From an uncultured Collinsella sp. (GTDB taxonomy: Bacteria; Actinomycetota; Coriobacteriia; Coriobacteriales; Coriobacteriaceae), in assembly GCA_938005465.1 (NCBI GenBank), contig CALLNU010000005.1, positions 1 through 44,189 on the forward strand: a stretch of 44,189 nt of DNA. The letters are read 5' to 3'. Under the pieces are notes generated by a model. That model searched no databases, was not told where the DNA came from, and worked only from the letters and a program-made list of their open reading frames with translations. Numbering within the stretch: position 1 is the stretch's first letter; each line of letters opens with the position of its first letter. This document shows positions 1 to 8,032 of the stretch, piece by piece. The position numbers and the translations under genes are program-made.

Positions 1-31
1 GTCAGAAGTTCAAATCTTCTAACGCCCACCA
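1..31 (+). tRNA. tRNA 3' end (partial)
   Basis: The window opens inside a tRNA gene. A T-arm is visible (AGAAG stem, TTCAAAT loop, CTTCT stem), followed by the 3' acceptor strand AACGCCC, discriminator A and an encoded CCA. The 5' part and the anticodon lie outside the window, so the isotype cannot be read. A GGGCGTT acceptor partner would be expected upstream. Confidence 0.85.
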
Positions 32-40
32 AATGTTCGC

Positions 41-76
41 AGCTCAGAGGCTATGTCCTCTGAGCTGTTTTGTTTT
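41..76 (+). terminator. Rho-independent terminator of the tRNA
   Basis: A perfect 10-bp stem AGCTCAGAGG / CCTCTGAGCT with a 6-nt loop is followed by GTTTTGTTTT, ten bases after the tRNA CCA end. Confidence 0.85.
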
Positions 77-370
77 GCTACCAAGCACGCCGTCAAATAT
101 GCCAGCAAATATTGATCCAAGGTCCCCGTAGAGGTGCCGGCAGGTTGCATACGTCCTGGCCGACCGTGACCGCAACATGTTGGTCAAGCATAATCTTTTG
201 GATTCTTTTGGCGTGAGAGGCTTGGTTTTGGTAGGATTTGTCAGCGGCTTGACTAAGGGGGTTTTATAACTGCCATGCAGGTAGCCGTGTTGGTAACGTT
301 TTACCGACTTGCCAAGAACCCCTCATAATTAATGCGTCTGCAAAATGACTAATTGCTTTGACCTGCTGAA
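77..370. other. Intergenic region, no gene recognised
   Basis: About 300 bases between the tRNA terminator and the nrdD promoter. The few short open frames here have no good ribosome binding site and no recognisable protein. The sequence is more AT-rich than the flanking genes. I see no further structure that I can support. Confidence 0.5.
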
Positions 371-418
371 ACACTATATGTTGTGTTTGACCTAAAAAAA
401 GAATACAGGATATAGATG
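371..418 (+). promoter_or_regulatory. nrdD promoter with tandem NrdR boxes
   Basis: ACACTATATGTTGTGT at 371-386 matches the NrdR box consensus acaCwAtATaTwGtgt at 15 of 16 positions. A second, weaker box (403-418, ATACAGGATATAGATG, 10 of 16) starts 32 bp further on, the usual three-turn NrdR spacing. Between and over them lies a sigma70-type promoter: TTGACC at 387-392, an 18-bp spacer and TATAGA at 411-416. Box 1 abuts the -35 and box 2 covers the -10, as expected for NrdR repression of ribonucleotide reductase genes. Confidence 0.8.
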
Positions 419-422
419 CCTC

Positions 423-642
423 TTTGTCGTATGATAGATGGCGGACAGAGAACGAGGACCTTATTCGCCCCATTTGGATGGATCTTCGAGCCCCTTGATT
501 GGCTGCGAGGATTGTCCGCATGAGGGCCTATGGTTTTCGAAAACACAGATTGCGCGACGGCGCCGCAAGACAGGGGCAAGCCCTGCCGGGCATCGTTTGG
601 CTCTGAAGCGCAATACGATTTCGACGCGAAAGAGGCAAGAGG
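423..642 (+). other. Long structured 5' leader of nrdD
   Basis: If transcription starts near 423, the nrdD mRNA has a leader of about 220 nt. It contains several possible stems: GCGGACA (441-447) with TGTCCGC (513-519) enclosing an AGCC/GGCT hairpin, a TTTTCGAAAA hairpin, a TTGCG/CGCAA hairpin and CAGGG/CCCTG. I do not recognise a known riboswitch class (not cobalamin, SAM or THF by eye). The function is unknown. Confidence 0.4.
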
Positions 643-2865
643 ATGAAGATCATCAAGCGCAGCGGCACCGAGGTTGTCTTTGACATCGATAAGATTGTCA
701 ATGCCATCCGTGCCGCAAACTTGGAGGTCGAGGAGAGCTCTCGTCTTACCGACCGCCAGGTGGTTTACGCGGCACAAAACGTCGCCGAGGCATGCGAGAA
801 CGCGGGCCACACCGTGTCGGTCGAGGAGATTCAGGATCTGGTCGAGGACGAGATTATGCGTCTCGACTGCTACGAGGTCGCTCGCCATTACATCATCTAT
901 CGCTATGTTCAGAGCCTGAAGCGCCAGAAGAACACGACCGACGACAAGATTCTGTCGCTGATTGAGTGCAACAACGAAGAGGTCAAGCAGGAGAACTCCA
1001 ACAAGAACCCGACCGTCAATTCCGTTCAGCGTGACTACATGGCCGGCGAGATCTCCAAGGACCTGACCCAGCGTGTGCTGCTGCCCCAGGAGATTGTGGA
1101 TGCTCACAATGAGGGTCTGATTCACTTCCATGATTCGGACTACTTTGCCCAGCACATGCATAACTGCGACCTGGTGAACCTGGAGGATATGCTCCAGAAC
1201 GGTACTGTTATTTCGGGCACGCTGATCGAGAAGCCGCACAGCTTCTCGACTGCCTGCAACATCGCGACGCAGATCATCGCTCAGGTTGCTTCCTCCCAGT
1301 ACGGTGGCCAGTCGATTTCGCTGACCCATCTTGCCCCGTTCGTCGAGGTGAGCCGTCAAAAGATTCGCGGCGAGGTCGCCCGCGAGCTCGAGGAGCTCGG
1401 CGTTTCCGCATCTCCCGAAAAGGTCCGCGAGGTTGTTGAGGACCGCCTGCGTGACGAGATCCGTCGCGGCGTTCAGACGATTCAGTATCAGGTCGTGACC
1501 CTTATGACCACGAATGGCCAGGCGCCGTTCGTGACGGTCTTTATGTATCTCAATGAGGCCCGTACGCCCCAGGAGAAGCATGACCTTGCCATGATTGTGG
1601 AGGAGACGCTTCGTCAGCGCTATGAGGGCGTTAAGAACGAAGCCGGCGTGTGGATCACCCCGGCGTTCCCCAAGCTCATCTACGTGCTCGAGGACGATAA
1701 CGTTCACGAGGATTCCCCGTACTTCTACCTGACTCAGCTGGCTGCGAAGTGCACCGCCAAGCGCATGGTGCCCGACTACATCTCCGAGAAGAAGATGCGC
1801 GAGCTCAAGCTGTCGAAGGGCGAGACCGCGGGCAACGGCGACTGCTATACCTGCATGGGTTGCCGCAGCTTCCTGACGCCCGACCGCTCCGGTAACGGAT
1901 TTAACAACGTGGCCAACGCGCTGAACTATGACCCGAACAAGCCCAAGTACTACGGTCGCTTTAACCAGGGCGTTGTGACCATCAACCTGCCCGATGTCGC
2001 GCTGAGCTCGCATCAGGACATGGATAAGTTCTGGAAGATCTTCGACGAGCGCCTTGAGCTGTGCCACCGCGCCCTGCTGTGCCGTCATGAGCGTCTGATG
2101 GGTACGCTTTCGGATGCCGCACCGATTCTTTGGCAGTACGGTGCCCTCGCCCGCCTGAAGAAGGGCGAGACGATCGACAAGTTGCTCGTGGGCGGTTACT
2201 CCACCATTAGTCTGGGTTATGCCGGCCTGTATGAGTGCGTTAAGTACATGACGGGCCACAGCCACACCGAGAAGGAGGGCACGCCCTTTGCCATGGCCGT
2301 CATGCAGCGCATGAACGACAAGTGCGCGGAGTGGAAGGCCGAAAGCGATATTGACTTCTCGCTGTACGGTACCCCGCTTGAGTCGACGACCTACAAGTTC
2401 GCCAAGTGCCTGCAGCGTCGTTTTGGCATCATCCCGGGCGTGACGGACAAGGGCTACATCACCAACAGCTACCACGTCCACGTGTCCGAGGAGATCGACG
2501 CATTCGACAAGCTCAAGTTCGAGGGTATGTTCCAGCAGCTTTCGCCGGGCGGTGCCATCTCCTACGTCGAGGTTCCCAACATGCAGGACAACCTCAAGGC
2601 TGTCATTCGCGTGATGCAGTACATCTACGACAACATCATGTACGCCGAGCTCAACACCAAGAGCGACTACTGCCAGGTGTGCGGCTACGACGGTGAGATC
2701 AAGATTGTCGAGGATGACGGCAAGCTGGTGTGGGAGTGCCCCAATTGCGGCAATCGTGACCAGGAGAAGATGAATGTCGCCCGTCGCACGTGCGGTTACA
2801 TCGGTACCCAGTTCTGGAACCAGGGCCGAACCGAGGAGATCCGCGACCGCGTGCTGCATCTCTAA
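643..2865 (+). CDS. nrdD: Anaerobic ribonucleoside-triphosphate reductase (class III)
   Basis: A glycyl-radical enzyme that reduces ribonucleotides to deoxyribonucleotides without oxygen, supplying DNA precursors in the cytoplasm. The 740-aa protein begins with an ATP-cone regulatory domain (about residues 1-95, starting KRSGTEVVFD) and continues with the catalytic barrel (MHNCDLVNL near 175, STACN near 205, CYTCMGC further on). The C-terminus has a zinc site (Cys677, Cys680, Cys699, Cys702) and the radical motif RTCGYIG, with the radical glycine at 718. Length is normal for the family. The ATG follows an AGAGG-rich stretch. NrdR boxes upstream predict repression when dNTPs are ample. The activase gene nrdG follows after a 426-bp gap filled by two large inverted repeats. 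Confidence 0.98.
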   Translation: MKIIKRSGTEVVFDIDKIVNAIRAANLEVEESSRLTDRQVVYAAQNVAEACENAGHTVSVEEIQDLVEDEIMRLDCYEVARHYIIYRYVQSLKRQKNTTDDKILSLIECNNEEVKQENSNKNPTVNSVQRDYMAGEISKDLTQRVLLPQEIVDAHNEGLIHFHDSDYFAQHMHNCDLVNLEDMLQNGTVISGTLIEKPHSFSTACNIATQIIAQVASSQYGGQSISLTHLAPFVEVSRQKIRGEVARELEELGVSASPEKVREVVEDRLRDEIRRGVQTIQYQVVTLMTTNGQAPFVTVFMYLNEARTPQEKHDLAMIVEETLRQRYEGVKNEAGVWITPAFPKLIYVLEDDNVHEDSPYFYLTQLAAKCTAKRMVPDYISEKKMRELKLSKGETAGNGDCYTCMGCRSFLTPDRSGNGFNNVANALNYDPNKPKYYGRFNQGVVTINLPDVALSSHQDMDKFWKIFDERLELCHRALLCRHERLMGTLSDAAPILWQYGALARLKKGETIDKLLVGGYSTISLGYAGLYECVKYMTGHSHTEKEGTPFAMAVMQRMNDKCAEWKAESDIDFSLYGTPLESTTYKFAKCLQRRFGIIPGVTDKGYITNSYHVHVSEEIDAFDKLKFEGMFQQLSPGGAISYVEVPNMQDNLKAVIRVMQYIYDNIMYAELNTKSDYCQVCGYDGEIKIVEDDGKLVWECPNCGNRDQEKMNVARRTCGYIGTQFWNQGRTEEIRDRVLHL

Positions 2866-2880
2866 TAACCATCCCAGGCC

Positions 2881-3010
2881 GCCCCGTAGCGAGGCCCCGG
2901 ACCTTTACTCGCTATTTCGGACAGTCCTGGCTCACGACGGAGGCGCCACTGGCGCCTCCTGTTCGTGCGGAACTCATATCGAGCAAAGGTCCGGGGCCTC
3001 GCTACGGGGC
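2881..3010. repeat. 130-bp element bounded by perfect 26-bp inverted repeats
   Basis: GCCCCGTAGCGAGGCCCCGG... at 2881-2906 is perfectly complementary to 2985-3010. The 78-bp interior carries its own hairpin, GGAGGCGCC-ACT-GGCGCCTCC (2939-2959). It begins 15 bp after the nrdD stop codon and has no T-run behind it, so it is not a typical terminator. It could fold as a large RNA hairpin or a DNA cruciform. The remaining gap (3011-3192) shows no gene. Confidence 0.85.
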
Positions 3011-3192
3011 AGCCAAGTTGATGTAGCTGAGATGCAGCATGCGGTCTGCTCACTCCTCGAAGTTCTTAGCGGAAATAATTTGAGCTGCAGCTGCGATTTA
3101 CTTGCGATGGCGGTTGAGCCGCAACCCAGTTTTTATTGGACCTCGAACCCTATGCTCGATGTTCGCTTCGTTCATTGAGTTACCCTTTGCAT

Positions 3193-3276
3193 GAGGCCGG
3201 GACATATCGTCCCGCCCGCAGTTTCGCAGGCCGAAGGCCGAGAATGTTTGAGGACGGGATGATATGTCCCGGCCTC
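3193..3276. repeat. 84-bp inverted-repeat element before nrdG
   Basis: The arms are 22 nt long (3193-3214 and 3255-3276), outer part GAGGCCGGGACATATC, and pair at 21 positions plus one G-U. The 40-nt interior contains GGCCGAAGGCC. The element ends 15 bp before the nrdG start codon, so the folded stem would stand right beside the ribosome binding region. Its GGGACATAT/ATATGTCCC arms resemble other hairpins in this window. Confidence 0.85.
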
Positions 3277-3291
3277 CCGGGAGAGTTACCT

Positions 3292-3873
3292 ATGAACTAC
3301 GCGAACATTAAGTATTTCGACATTGCTGATGGGGAAGGCGTTCGTACTTCTCTGTTTGTGAGCGGGTGCCGTCGCGGGTGCAAGAATTGCTTTAACTCCG
3401 TCGCGTGGGACTTTGCCGCGGGTGAAACGTTCGATCGTGCCGTCGAGGACAAGATTATCGAGAGCCTCGACCATCCCTTTATCGATGGCCTGACGATTCT
3501 GGGCGGCGAGCCTATGGAGCCCGAGAATCAGGTGGGGCTTGTTGACTTTATCGAACGCGTGCGTGCGGCCTATCCCGCGGGGTCGGGCAAGACCATTTGG
3601 TGCTTTACCGGCGACGTGCTCGAGGAGCTTATGCCGGGCGGTCGCCATCATACCGAGGTGACGAACCGTATCCTGGCCTGCCTCGACATGTTGGTGGACG
3701 GCCCGTTCGTTCAGGATTTGTACGATATCTCGTTGCGCTTTAGGGGCTCGAGCAATCAGCGCGTGATTGATATGAACGCCACGCGCGACCGCGCTGTGCG
3801 TGAGGGCGTTGCGCTTTGCGACGCTGTGGAGCTTTGGCGGGACGATCCAGTCTATTCGACCCATACTATGTAG
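3292..3873 (+). CDS. nrdG: Anaerobic ribonucleotide reductase activating protein (radical SAM)
   Basis: NrdG uses a [4Fe-4S] cluster and S-adenosylmethionine to put the glycyl radical on NrdD. The 193-aa protein carries the radical-SAM signature C-x3-C-x2-C at Cys26, Cys30 and Cys33 (GCRRGCKNC), and the glycine-rich stretch GGEPMEPEN typical of the family. The ATG at 3292 was chosen because MNYANIKYFDIADGEGVRTS matches NrdG N-termini; the open frame upstream runs through the inverted repeat and is not protein-like. The ribosome binding site GGGAGAG lies just after that repeat. Its position downstream of nrdD confirms the assignment. Confidence 0.95.
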   Translation: MNYANIKYFDIADGEGVRTSLFVSGCRRGCKNCFNSVAWDFAAGETFDRAVEDKIIESLDHPFIDGLTILGGEPMEPENQVGLVDFIERVRAAYPAGSGKTIWCFTGDVLEELMPGGRHHTEVTNRILACLDMLVDGPFVQDLYDISLRFRGSSNQRVIDMNATRDRAVREGVALCDAVELWRDDPVYSTHTM

Positions 3874-3939
3874 CTTGTGGCCGATGCCAAAGGGCGTGGT
3901 ACCATAGCGCGAACGCAAAATCGGAAAAGTGAGGCCCAG

Positions 3940-4497
3940 ATGGTCGATCAGGAAAAAGTCGAGGCCGCCATTAAGCTGTTGCTTGAGGGCATAGGCGAGG
4001 ACCCAACTCGTGAGGGCCTGCTGGAGACCCCGGCGCGCGTTGCCCGTATGTATGGTGAGATCGCCGGCGGTATGGACCAGAGTGCCGAGGAGCACCTGTC
4101 CAAAACCTTTGCCGTCGCTTCGAACGATTTGGTTATCGAGCGCGACATCACGTTCTACTCGCTGTGCGAACATCATCTACTGCCGTTTTATGGCAAGGCC
4201 GCCATTGGTTATATCCCTAACGGTCGGGTGGCTGGGCTTTCCAAGCTTGCCCGCACGGTTGAGGTTTATGCCCGCCGTCTGCAGCTGCAGGAGCAGCTGT
4301 GTGCGCAGGTTGCCGACGCTCTCATGGATTATCTCGCTCCCCAAGGAGCGATCGTACTGATGGAAGCCGAGCATATGTGCATGACGATGCGTGGCGTGCA
4401 AAAGCCTGGTGCCAAGACCGTAACGCTCGCTCGACGCGGCGTCTTTGAGACCGATCCCGCGCTCGAGGAGCGGTTCTTTAGGATGCTGGGCCGTTAG
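3940..4497 (+). CDS. folE: GTP cyclohydrolase I
   Basis: Converts GTP to 7,8-dihydroneopterin triphosphate, the first step of tetrahydrofolate synthesis. The 185-aa protein is of normal length. It has the zinc ligands Cys76, His79 (SLCEHHLLPF) and Cys147 (EHMCM), and the motifs GYIPNGRVAGLSKLAR and MTMRGV. The in-frame GTG at 3877 lies beyond a likely extended -10 (TGGTACCAT, near 3897-3905), so the ATG at 3940 behind GTGAGG is preferred. The HD-hydrolase gene starts 1 bp after its stop and folB follows, forming a small folate operon. Confidence 0.96.
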   Translation: MVDQEKVEAAIKLLLEGIGEDPTREGLLETPARVARMYGEIAGGMDQSAEEHLSKTFAVASNDLVIERDITFYSLCEHHLLPFYGKAAIGYIPNGRVAGLSKLARTVEVYARRLQLQEQLCAQVADALMDYLAPQGAIVLMEAEHMCMTMRGVQKPGAKTVTLARRGVFETDPALEERFFRMLGR

Positions 4498-4498
4498 C

Positions 4499-5080
4499 AT
4501 GAGGGTCGTCAACGACTTTACATCGAAGACCGACGAGGGGACGTCGCGTCGCGGCTTTATGGCTTCGGGCCTGGCCCCCTTTGGTGCCATGCCTCGTATT
4601 GATTACATTTGTGCCAACGGGCTGTTCCGGCGGCACCTGGGCAACATTGCACAGTTGGAATCGGGGCGCATCTTCTGCCGCCATGGTATTGACCATCTTC
4701 TCGATGTCGCTCGCATTATGTGGATCAAGAATCTCGAGGAACAGCTCGAATTTGACCGCGAGGTCATCTACGCCACGGCACTTCTTCACGATATCGGCAA
4801 AGATGAACAGTATGAATCGGGTATATCTCATGATGTTGCAAGCGAACGCGTCGCTGATGCGATTCTCGGCGGCATGCCCGATGACGTGGCGTTTGAGCCG
4901 GCCGATGCCGCAGCCATTAAGACGGCCATTCTGGGCCATCGAAAGCTGCGCGTGAACAGCCAACCGCTTGAGCGCCTGCTCTATGCAGCCGACAAAGCGT
5001 CGCGCGCTTGCTTTGCATGCCCCGCGCGCAATGCTTGCAACTGGAGCGATGATAAAAAGAACCTGTCGATTCGCGTGTAG
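4499..5080 (+). CDS. HD-domain hydrolase of the folate operon
   Basis: A 193-aa HD-superfamily metal-dependent phosphohydrolase. The ligands are visible as His62 (RHGIDH), His97-Asp98 (LLHDIGKD) and Asp165 (YAADKASR). The C-terminus has a small cysteine group (CFACPARNACNW), which I associate with HD proteins encoded in clostridial and actinobacterial folate operons. It begins 1 bp after the folE stop, so translational coupling is likely. The substrate is not known from sequence. Because it lies between folE and folB it is a candidate for removing phosphate from dihydroneopterin triphosphate, a step with no other obvious enzyme here; this is inference. A start at Met31 (MPRIDYICAN) is possible. 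Confidence 0.85.
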   Translation: MRVVNDFTSKTDEGTSRRGFMASGLAPFGAMPRIDYICANGLFRRHLGNIAQLESGRIFCRHGIDHLLDVARIMWIKNLEEQLEFDREVIYATALLHDIGKDEQYESGISHDVASERVADAILGGMPDDVAFEPADAAAIKTAILGHRKLRVNSQPLERLLYAADKASRACFACPARNACNWSDDKKNLSIRV

Positions 5081-5123
5081 TTAGTTTGCGCGGTCGGGGT
5101 CCTAAACGAAGGAGACGATCGCG

Positions 5124-5609
5124 ATGAGCAATAAGAAACTGCCCGAGAATGCAACCAAGACTGAAGGCGCCGAGCTCGCCCGCCGTGGAAGGGGCGAAAT
5201 ATCCACCGCAACGGCGGTACCCCACGTGAGCTATGACGATCTGCGCCATGCCGACCGCATCACCGTTGAAGGTCTTGAGGTCTTTGCTAACCATGGCGTG
5301 TATCCCGAAGAGAACGTGCTGGGCCAGAAGTTCATCGTGTCCTTGGTGCTCTATGCCGACCTGCGTGCAGCGGGGGAGCACGATAGCCTGGACGCTTCGA
5401 TTGACTACGGCTCGGTGTGCCACGATGTCGATGGCTATCTGCGCGAGCATACGTTTAAACTCATCGAGGCGGCAGCCGAGGGTGTGGCCCAGATGCTGCT
5501 GCGTCGTTACCCCTTGCTGCTTGGCGTGCGTGTTAAGCTCGATAAGCCTTGGGCTCCCGTCGGTCTTCCCCTGGCAAGCTGCGGCGTCGAGATCGAGCGC
5601 GTGCGCTAG
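5124..5609 (+). CDS. folB: Dihydroneopterin aldolase
   Basis: Cleaves 7,8-dihydroneopterin to 6-hydroxymethyl-dihydropterin and glycolaldehyde in folate synthesis. The FolB core starts near residue 44 (DRITVEGLEVFANHGVYPEE) and includes the catalytic Lys141 (LDKPWAP) and the HDSLDASIDYGSV stretch. The protein is 161 aa, about 40 longer than usual: residues 1-43 form a charged extension without a recognisable domain. The start is well supported by AAGGAGA eight bases upstream, so the extension is probably real. No folP or folK follows; the next gene is convergent, 6 bp away. Confidence 0.93.
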   Translation: MSNKKLPENATKTEGAELARRGRGEISTATAVPHVSYDDLRHADRITVEGLEVFANHGVYPEENVLGQKFIVSLVLYADLRAAGEHDSLDASIDYGSVCHDVDGYLREHTFKLIEAAAEGVAQMLLRRYPLLLGVRVKLDKPWAPVGLPLASCGVEIERVR

Positions 5610-5615
5610 TCGACG

Positions 5616-6392
5616 CTAGAGCTTGTTGAGGGGCGGCTGCTTGAGCCGCTGCGACAGAGCTCTATTGTTGGGACAGTACGTGTCGAGCAGGGCGTGAAAC
5701 CGCTGATTGTGGCTTGGCTCGAGCAGGTGGACGAGCTCGTGGGCGACAACCATGTCAAGGCACTCGACGGGGTAGGCGGCAAGTTCTCGTGCGATGCGAA
5801 TGGCGCCGGTTTTGGGCGTGCATGATCCCCAGCGCGTTTTCATGCTGCGCACGGAAACGCGGGAAACGGCGACACCCATTGCGATTTCGTATGCGTGCAC
5901 CATATCACGCAGCGCCGTGGTGACCTCGGATGCATAGAGCTGGTCGATGCGGGTCTGGAGCTCATCGGACGTCAGGCCGTCGAGGGTTGCGCGCCGCTTG
6001 GCCTGTGGGCGTTCGTTCGATTTGTCGGCACCCATAAAACTTGCGAAGGTGGCCTGCTTGGGCCGCGGTGCGGGTGATGCAAAGTTGCGATCGAGCGCAT
6101 CTTGTACCGTGATGGGCTTGCCCCAAAGTGCAATGATGGACGAGGGGCTGAGCGGCTCTCGCGCCGTCGCCTGACGTTGCTCGCGCTGGGCAAGTCGACC
6201 GATAATCCAGGCGCTGTTGCGCTTCACAAACGCTTCGATACGCTCGCGGCTGGCGCCGAGCGGTGCGCTGGCGTGGACCTCACCGCTCGATGTGACGCGC
6301 AGGTTGAAGTTTTTGACGCGCTTTTTGGTAACGACGACGGGGATGGGAGTCCCATCCGGTTGGGGTAGGAAAAGCGTAAATTGCTGCGTCAA
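5616..6392 (-). CDS. YgjP/DUF45-family zinc metalloprotease
   Basis: A predicted zinc peptidase of the YgjP (DUF45, SprT-like) family, cellular role unknown. It shows the family hallmarks RSMKTRWGSC and HELVHLLEPSHNQRFH; HExxH supplies two zinc ligands and the later His the third. The 258-aa form uses a TTG at 6392 preceded by GAAGGA at good spacing. An in-frame ATG at 6425 lies inside a strong hairpin and would add 11 residues. It is convergent with folB, with 6 bp between stops. Confidence 0.88.
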   Translation of the reverse strand: MTQQFTLFLPQPDGTPIPVVVTKKRVKNFNLRVTSSGEVHASAPLGASRERIEAFVKRNSAWIIGRLAQREQRQATAREPLSPSSIIALWGKPITVQDALDRNFASPAPRPKQATFASFMGADKSNERPQAKRRATLDGLTSDELQTRIDQLYASEVTTALRDMVHAYEIAMGVAVSRVSVRSMKTRWGSCTPKTGAIRIARELAAYPVECLDMVVAHELVHLLEPSHNQRFHALLDTYCPNNRALSQRLKQPPLNKL

Positions 6393-6415
6393 AAGTGGTC
6401 CTTCAGATTGGGGAC

Positions 6416-6449
6416 GGGCCGGCATGTCGACCGTTCGGCATGCCGGCCC
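6416..6449. repeat. Intergenic hairpin (11-bp perfect stem)
   Basis: GGGCCGGCATG (6416-6426) pairs perfectly with CATGCCGGCCC (6439-6449) around a 12-nt loop. It lies between the M19 dipeptidase (stop 6467) and the protease start (6392) on the minus strand. There is no T-run, so it may act as a processing or insulating hairpin rather than a classical terminator. Confidence 0.7.
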
Positions 6450-6466
6450 GCTCAGGGGATGTGAAA

Positions 6467-7480
6467 TTAATAACGCTCAAAGAAGGCAAGGGCATTATCG
6501 CTGCAGAGCTTCTGCATCACGGTCTTGCCAAAGTGCTTGGAGAGCATGTTCTGGAACTCGGGCATCTTGCTGGCATCGGAGAGGAAGGCGGGCACCGTGG
6601 CACCGTCCCAGTCGCCGCCGAGCGCGATGACGTCCTCGCCGCCCAGGTCGAGCCAGTGCTCGATATGTGCCGCCAGCTGGTCGAAGGTGACGTCTGCGGC
6701 TGTCTTGTCGGTTGCGTCGTTGGAAAGGAACTCGCTGCAGTAGTTGAGGCCGACGATGCCACCCATGTCGCGAATGGTGCGGAACTGGTCGTCGGTGAGG
6801 TTGCGCTTAACGCCGCAAACTGCACGAGAGTTGGAGTGGCTGGCGACGAAGGGACGTGTGGCGTGGGCGACAACCTCGTCAAAGCACTCATCGTTGAGGT
6901 GGGAGACGTCAAGCACCATGCCGGCGTGCTCCATCTGCGTAAGTGCCTCGATGCCGGCGGCGGTGAGGCCGGCGTGGGTATCGTGTCCGCTCGCGAGCGG
7001 TCCCTGCGCATTCCAGCTGAGCGATGACATGAGTACGCCCAAGCTCTTGAGCACCTCAATCAGCGCGGGGTCCTCGGCAAAGAACGTGGCGTTTTCGATG
7101 GTGTGGATGCAGGCGACCTTGCCGTCTTTGAGCGCGGGGCGAATGTCTGCCGCGCTGCGTACGTTGACCATGCGGTCGTGGTTGAGCATTGCCTGGCCGC
7201 TCATATGCGCCATGAGCTGCGCCTGGAAGCGCGCGGCGTGGGCGGTGGGAATCTCATCGGGGACAAACGTGGCGAAGCACTGTGCCCATGGCGTGTTGCC
7301 GATCTTTGCGAGCGAGATGGCGCAGGCGTTGCCCTCGATGAGGTCGAAATCTTGCGGATGCGTTTCGTCGCCGGGGAAATAACCGTCGGTGCCGGCGGTA
7401 AAGCGCAGGTCGAGATCGAGCGTGGCCCAGCCGATTCGGTCGGCGGTGTCGCAGTGTAGGTCAAATACGGGATATGCCAT
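6467..7480 (-). CDS. Membrane dipeptidase-type peptidase (family M19)
   Basis: A zinc dipeptidase of the renal dipeptidase family (peptidase M19), expected to hydrolyse dipeptides, possibly including D-amino-acid ones. The 337-aa sequence begins with the zinc-binding HxD in FDLHCDT and contains IENA (bridging glutamate), LDVSHLND, SHSNSRAVCGVKRNL and GGDWDG, all typical of the family. No signal peptide is seen, so it is probably cytoplasmic. The ATG at 7480 follows GGAGGAACC; an upstream in-frame start lacks such a site. It may be co-transcribed with the DUF45 protease, across a hairpin. Confidence 0.92.
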   Translation of the reverse strand: MAYPVFDLHCDTADRIGWATLDLDLRFTAGTDGYFPGDETHPQDFDLIEGNACAISLAKIGNTPWAQCFATFVPDEIPTAHAARFQAQLMAHMSGQAMLNHDRMVNVRSAADIRPALKDGKVACIHTIENATFFAEDPALIEVLKSLGVLMSSLSWNAQGPLASGHDTHAGLTAAGIEALTQMEHAGMVLDVSHLNDECFDEVVAHATRPFVASHSNSRAVCGVKRNLTDDQFRTIRDMGGIVGLNYCSEFLSNDATDKTAADVTFDQLAAHIEHWLDLGGEDVIALGGDWDGATVPAFLSDASKMPEFQNMLSKHFGKTVMQKLCSDNALAFFERY

Positions 7481-7600
7481 GGTTCCTCCGGTTGCAGCGT
7501 TTCTTTGCAAACTGTCATTGAATTGTATGACTAGGGTATAGTTAGCGCCATATGTTCACGGCGGCCCGCGTTGTGCGCCGCCCTTATCACGGAGGTTACC

Positions 7601-8029
7601 ATGTCCAACCAGGGCAAGAAGGTCAAGACCCATTATCGTGGCACGCTCGATGACGGCACGCAGTTCGATAGCTCCTACGATCGCGGCGAGCCGCTGGAGT
7701 TCACCTGCGGCGCCGGTCAGATGATCAAGGGCTTCGACGCCGCTGTTGTCGACATGCAGGTGGGCGAGAAGAAGACCGTGCACATCCCGGCTGCCGATGC
7801 CTACGGCGAGCACAATCCCGAGATGGTTATTACCTTCCCGGCCGAACAGGTTCCCAACATCGAGCAAATCGAGAAGGGCATGAAGCTTTTCCTGTCCACG
7901 CCGAGCGGCATGCCCGTCCCCGCCGTGGTCATCGACGTAACGCCCGAGGCCGTGACGCTCGACGCCAACCACGAGCTGGCCGGCAAGGACCTCAACTTTG
8001 ATATCGAGCTCGTCGAGGTCGAGGGTTAG
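7601..8029 (+). CDS. slyD: SlyD-like FKBP peptidyl-prolyl isomerase
   Basis: A 142-aa peptidyl-prolyl cis-trans isomerase/chaperone. The FKBP core (VKTHYRGTLDDGTQFDSSYDRGEPLEF, GQMIKGFDAAVVDMQVGEKK) is interrupted by an insert-in-flap domain from about residue 65 to 120 (AYGEHNPEM...VTLDANHELAGKDLNFDIELVEV), which defines the SlyD type. The histidine-rich metal-binding tail of E. coli SlyD is absent. GGAGG five bases before the ATG fixes the start. The UreE-like gene starts 3 bp after its stop, suggesting a shared role in nickel handling. Confidence 0.92.
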   Translation: MSNQGKKVKTHYRGTLDDGTQFDSSYDRGEPLEFTCGAGQMIKGFDAAVVDMQVGEKKTVHIPAADAYGEHNPEMVITFPAEQVPNIEQIEKGMKLFLSTPSGMPVPAVVIDVTPEAVTLDANHELAGKDLNFDIELVEVEG

Positions 8030-8032
8030 AGT

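Noticed and set aside
1..31. tRNA 3' end as an attachment site of an integrated element
   Set aside because: No integrase, no repeat of the tRNA end and no mobile genes downstream in the window.
349..2859. Very long open frame (836 codons) antisense to nrdD
   Set aside because: It mirrors nrdD codon for codon. High GC at third positions keeps stop codons out of this antisense frame; its protein is a low-complexity Val/Leu/His-rich string without motifs or a ribosome binding site.
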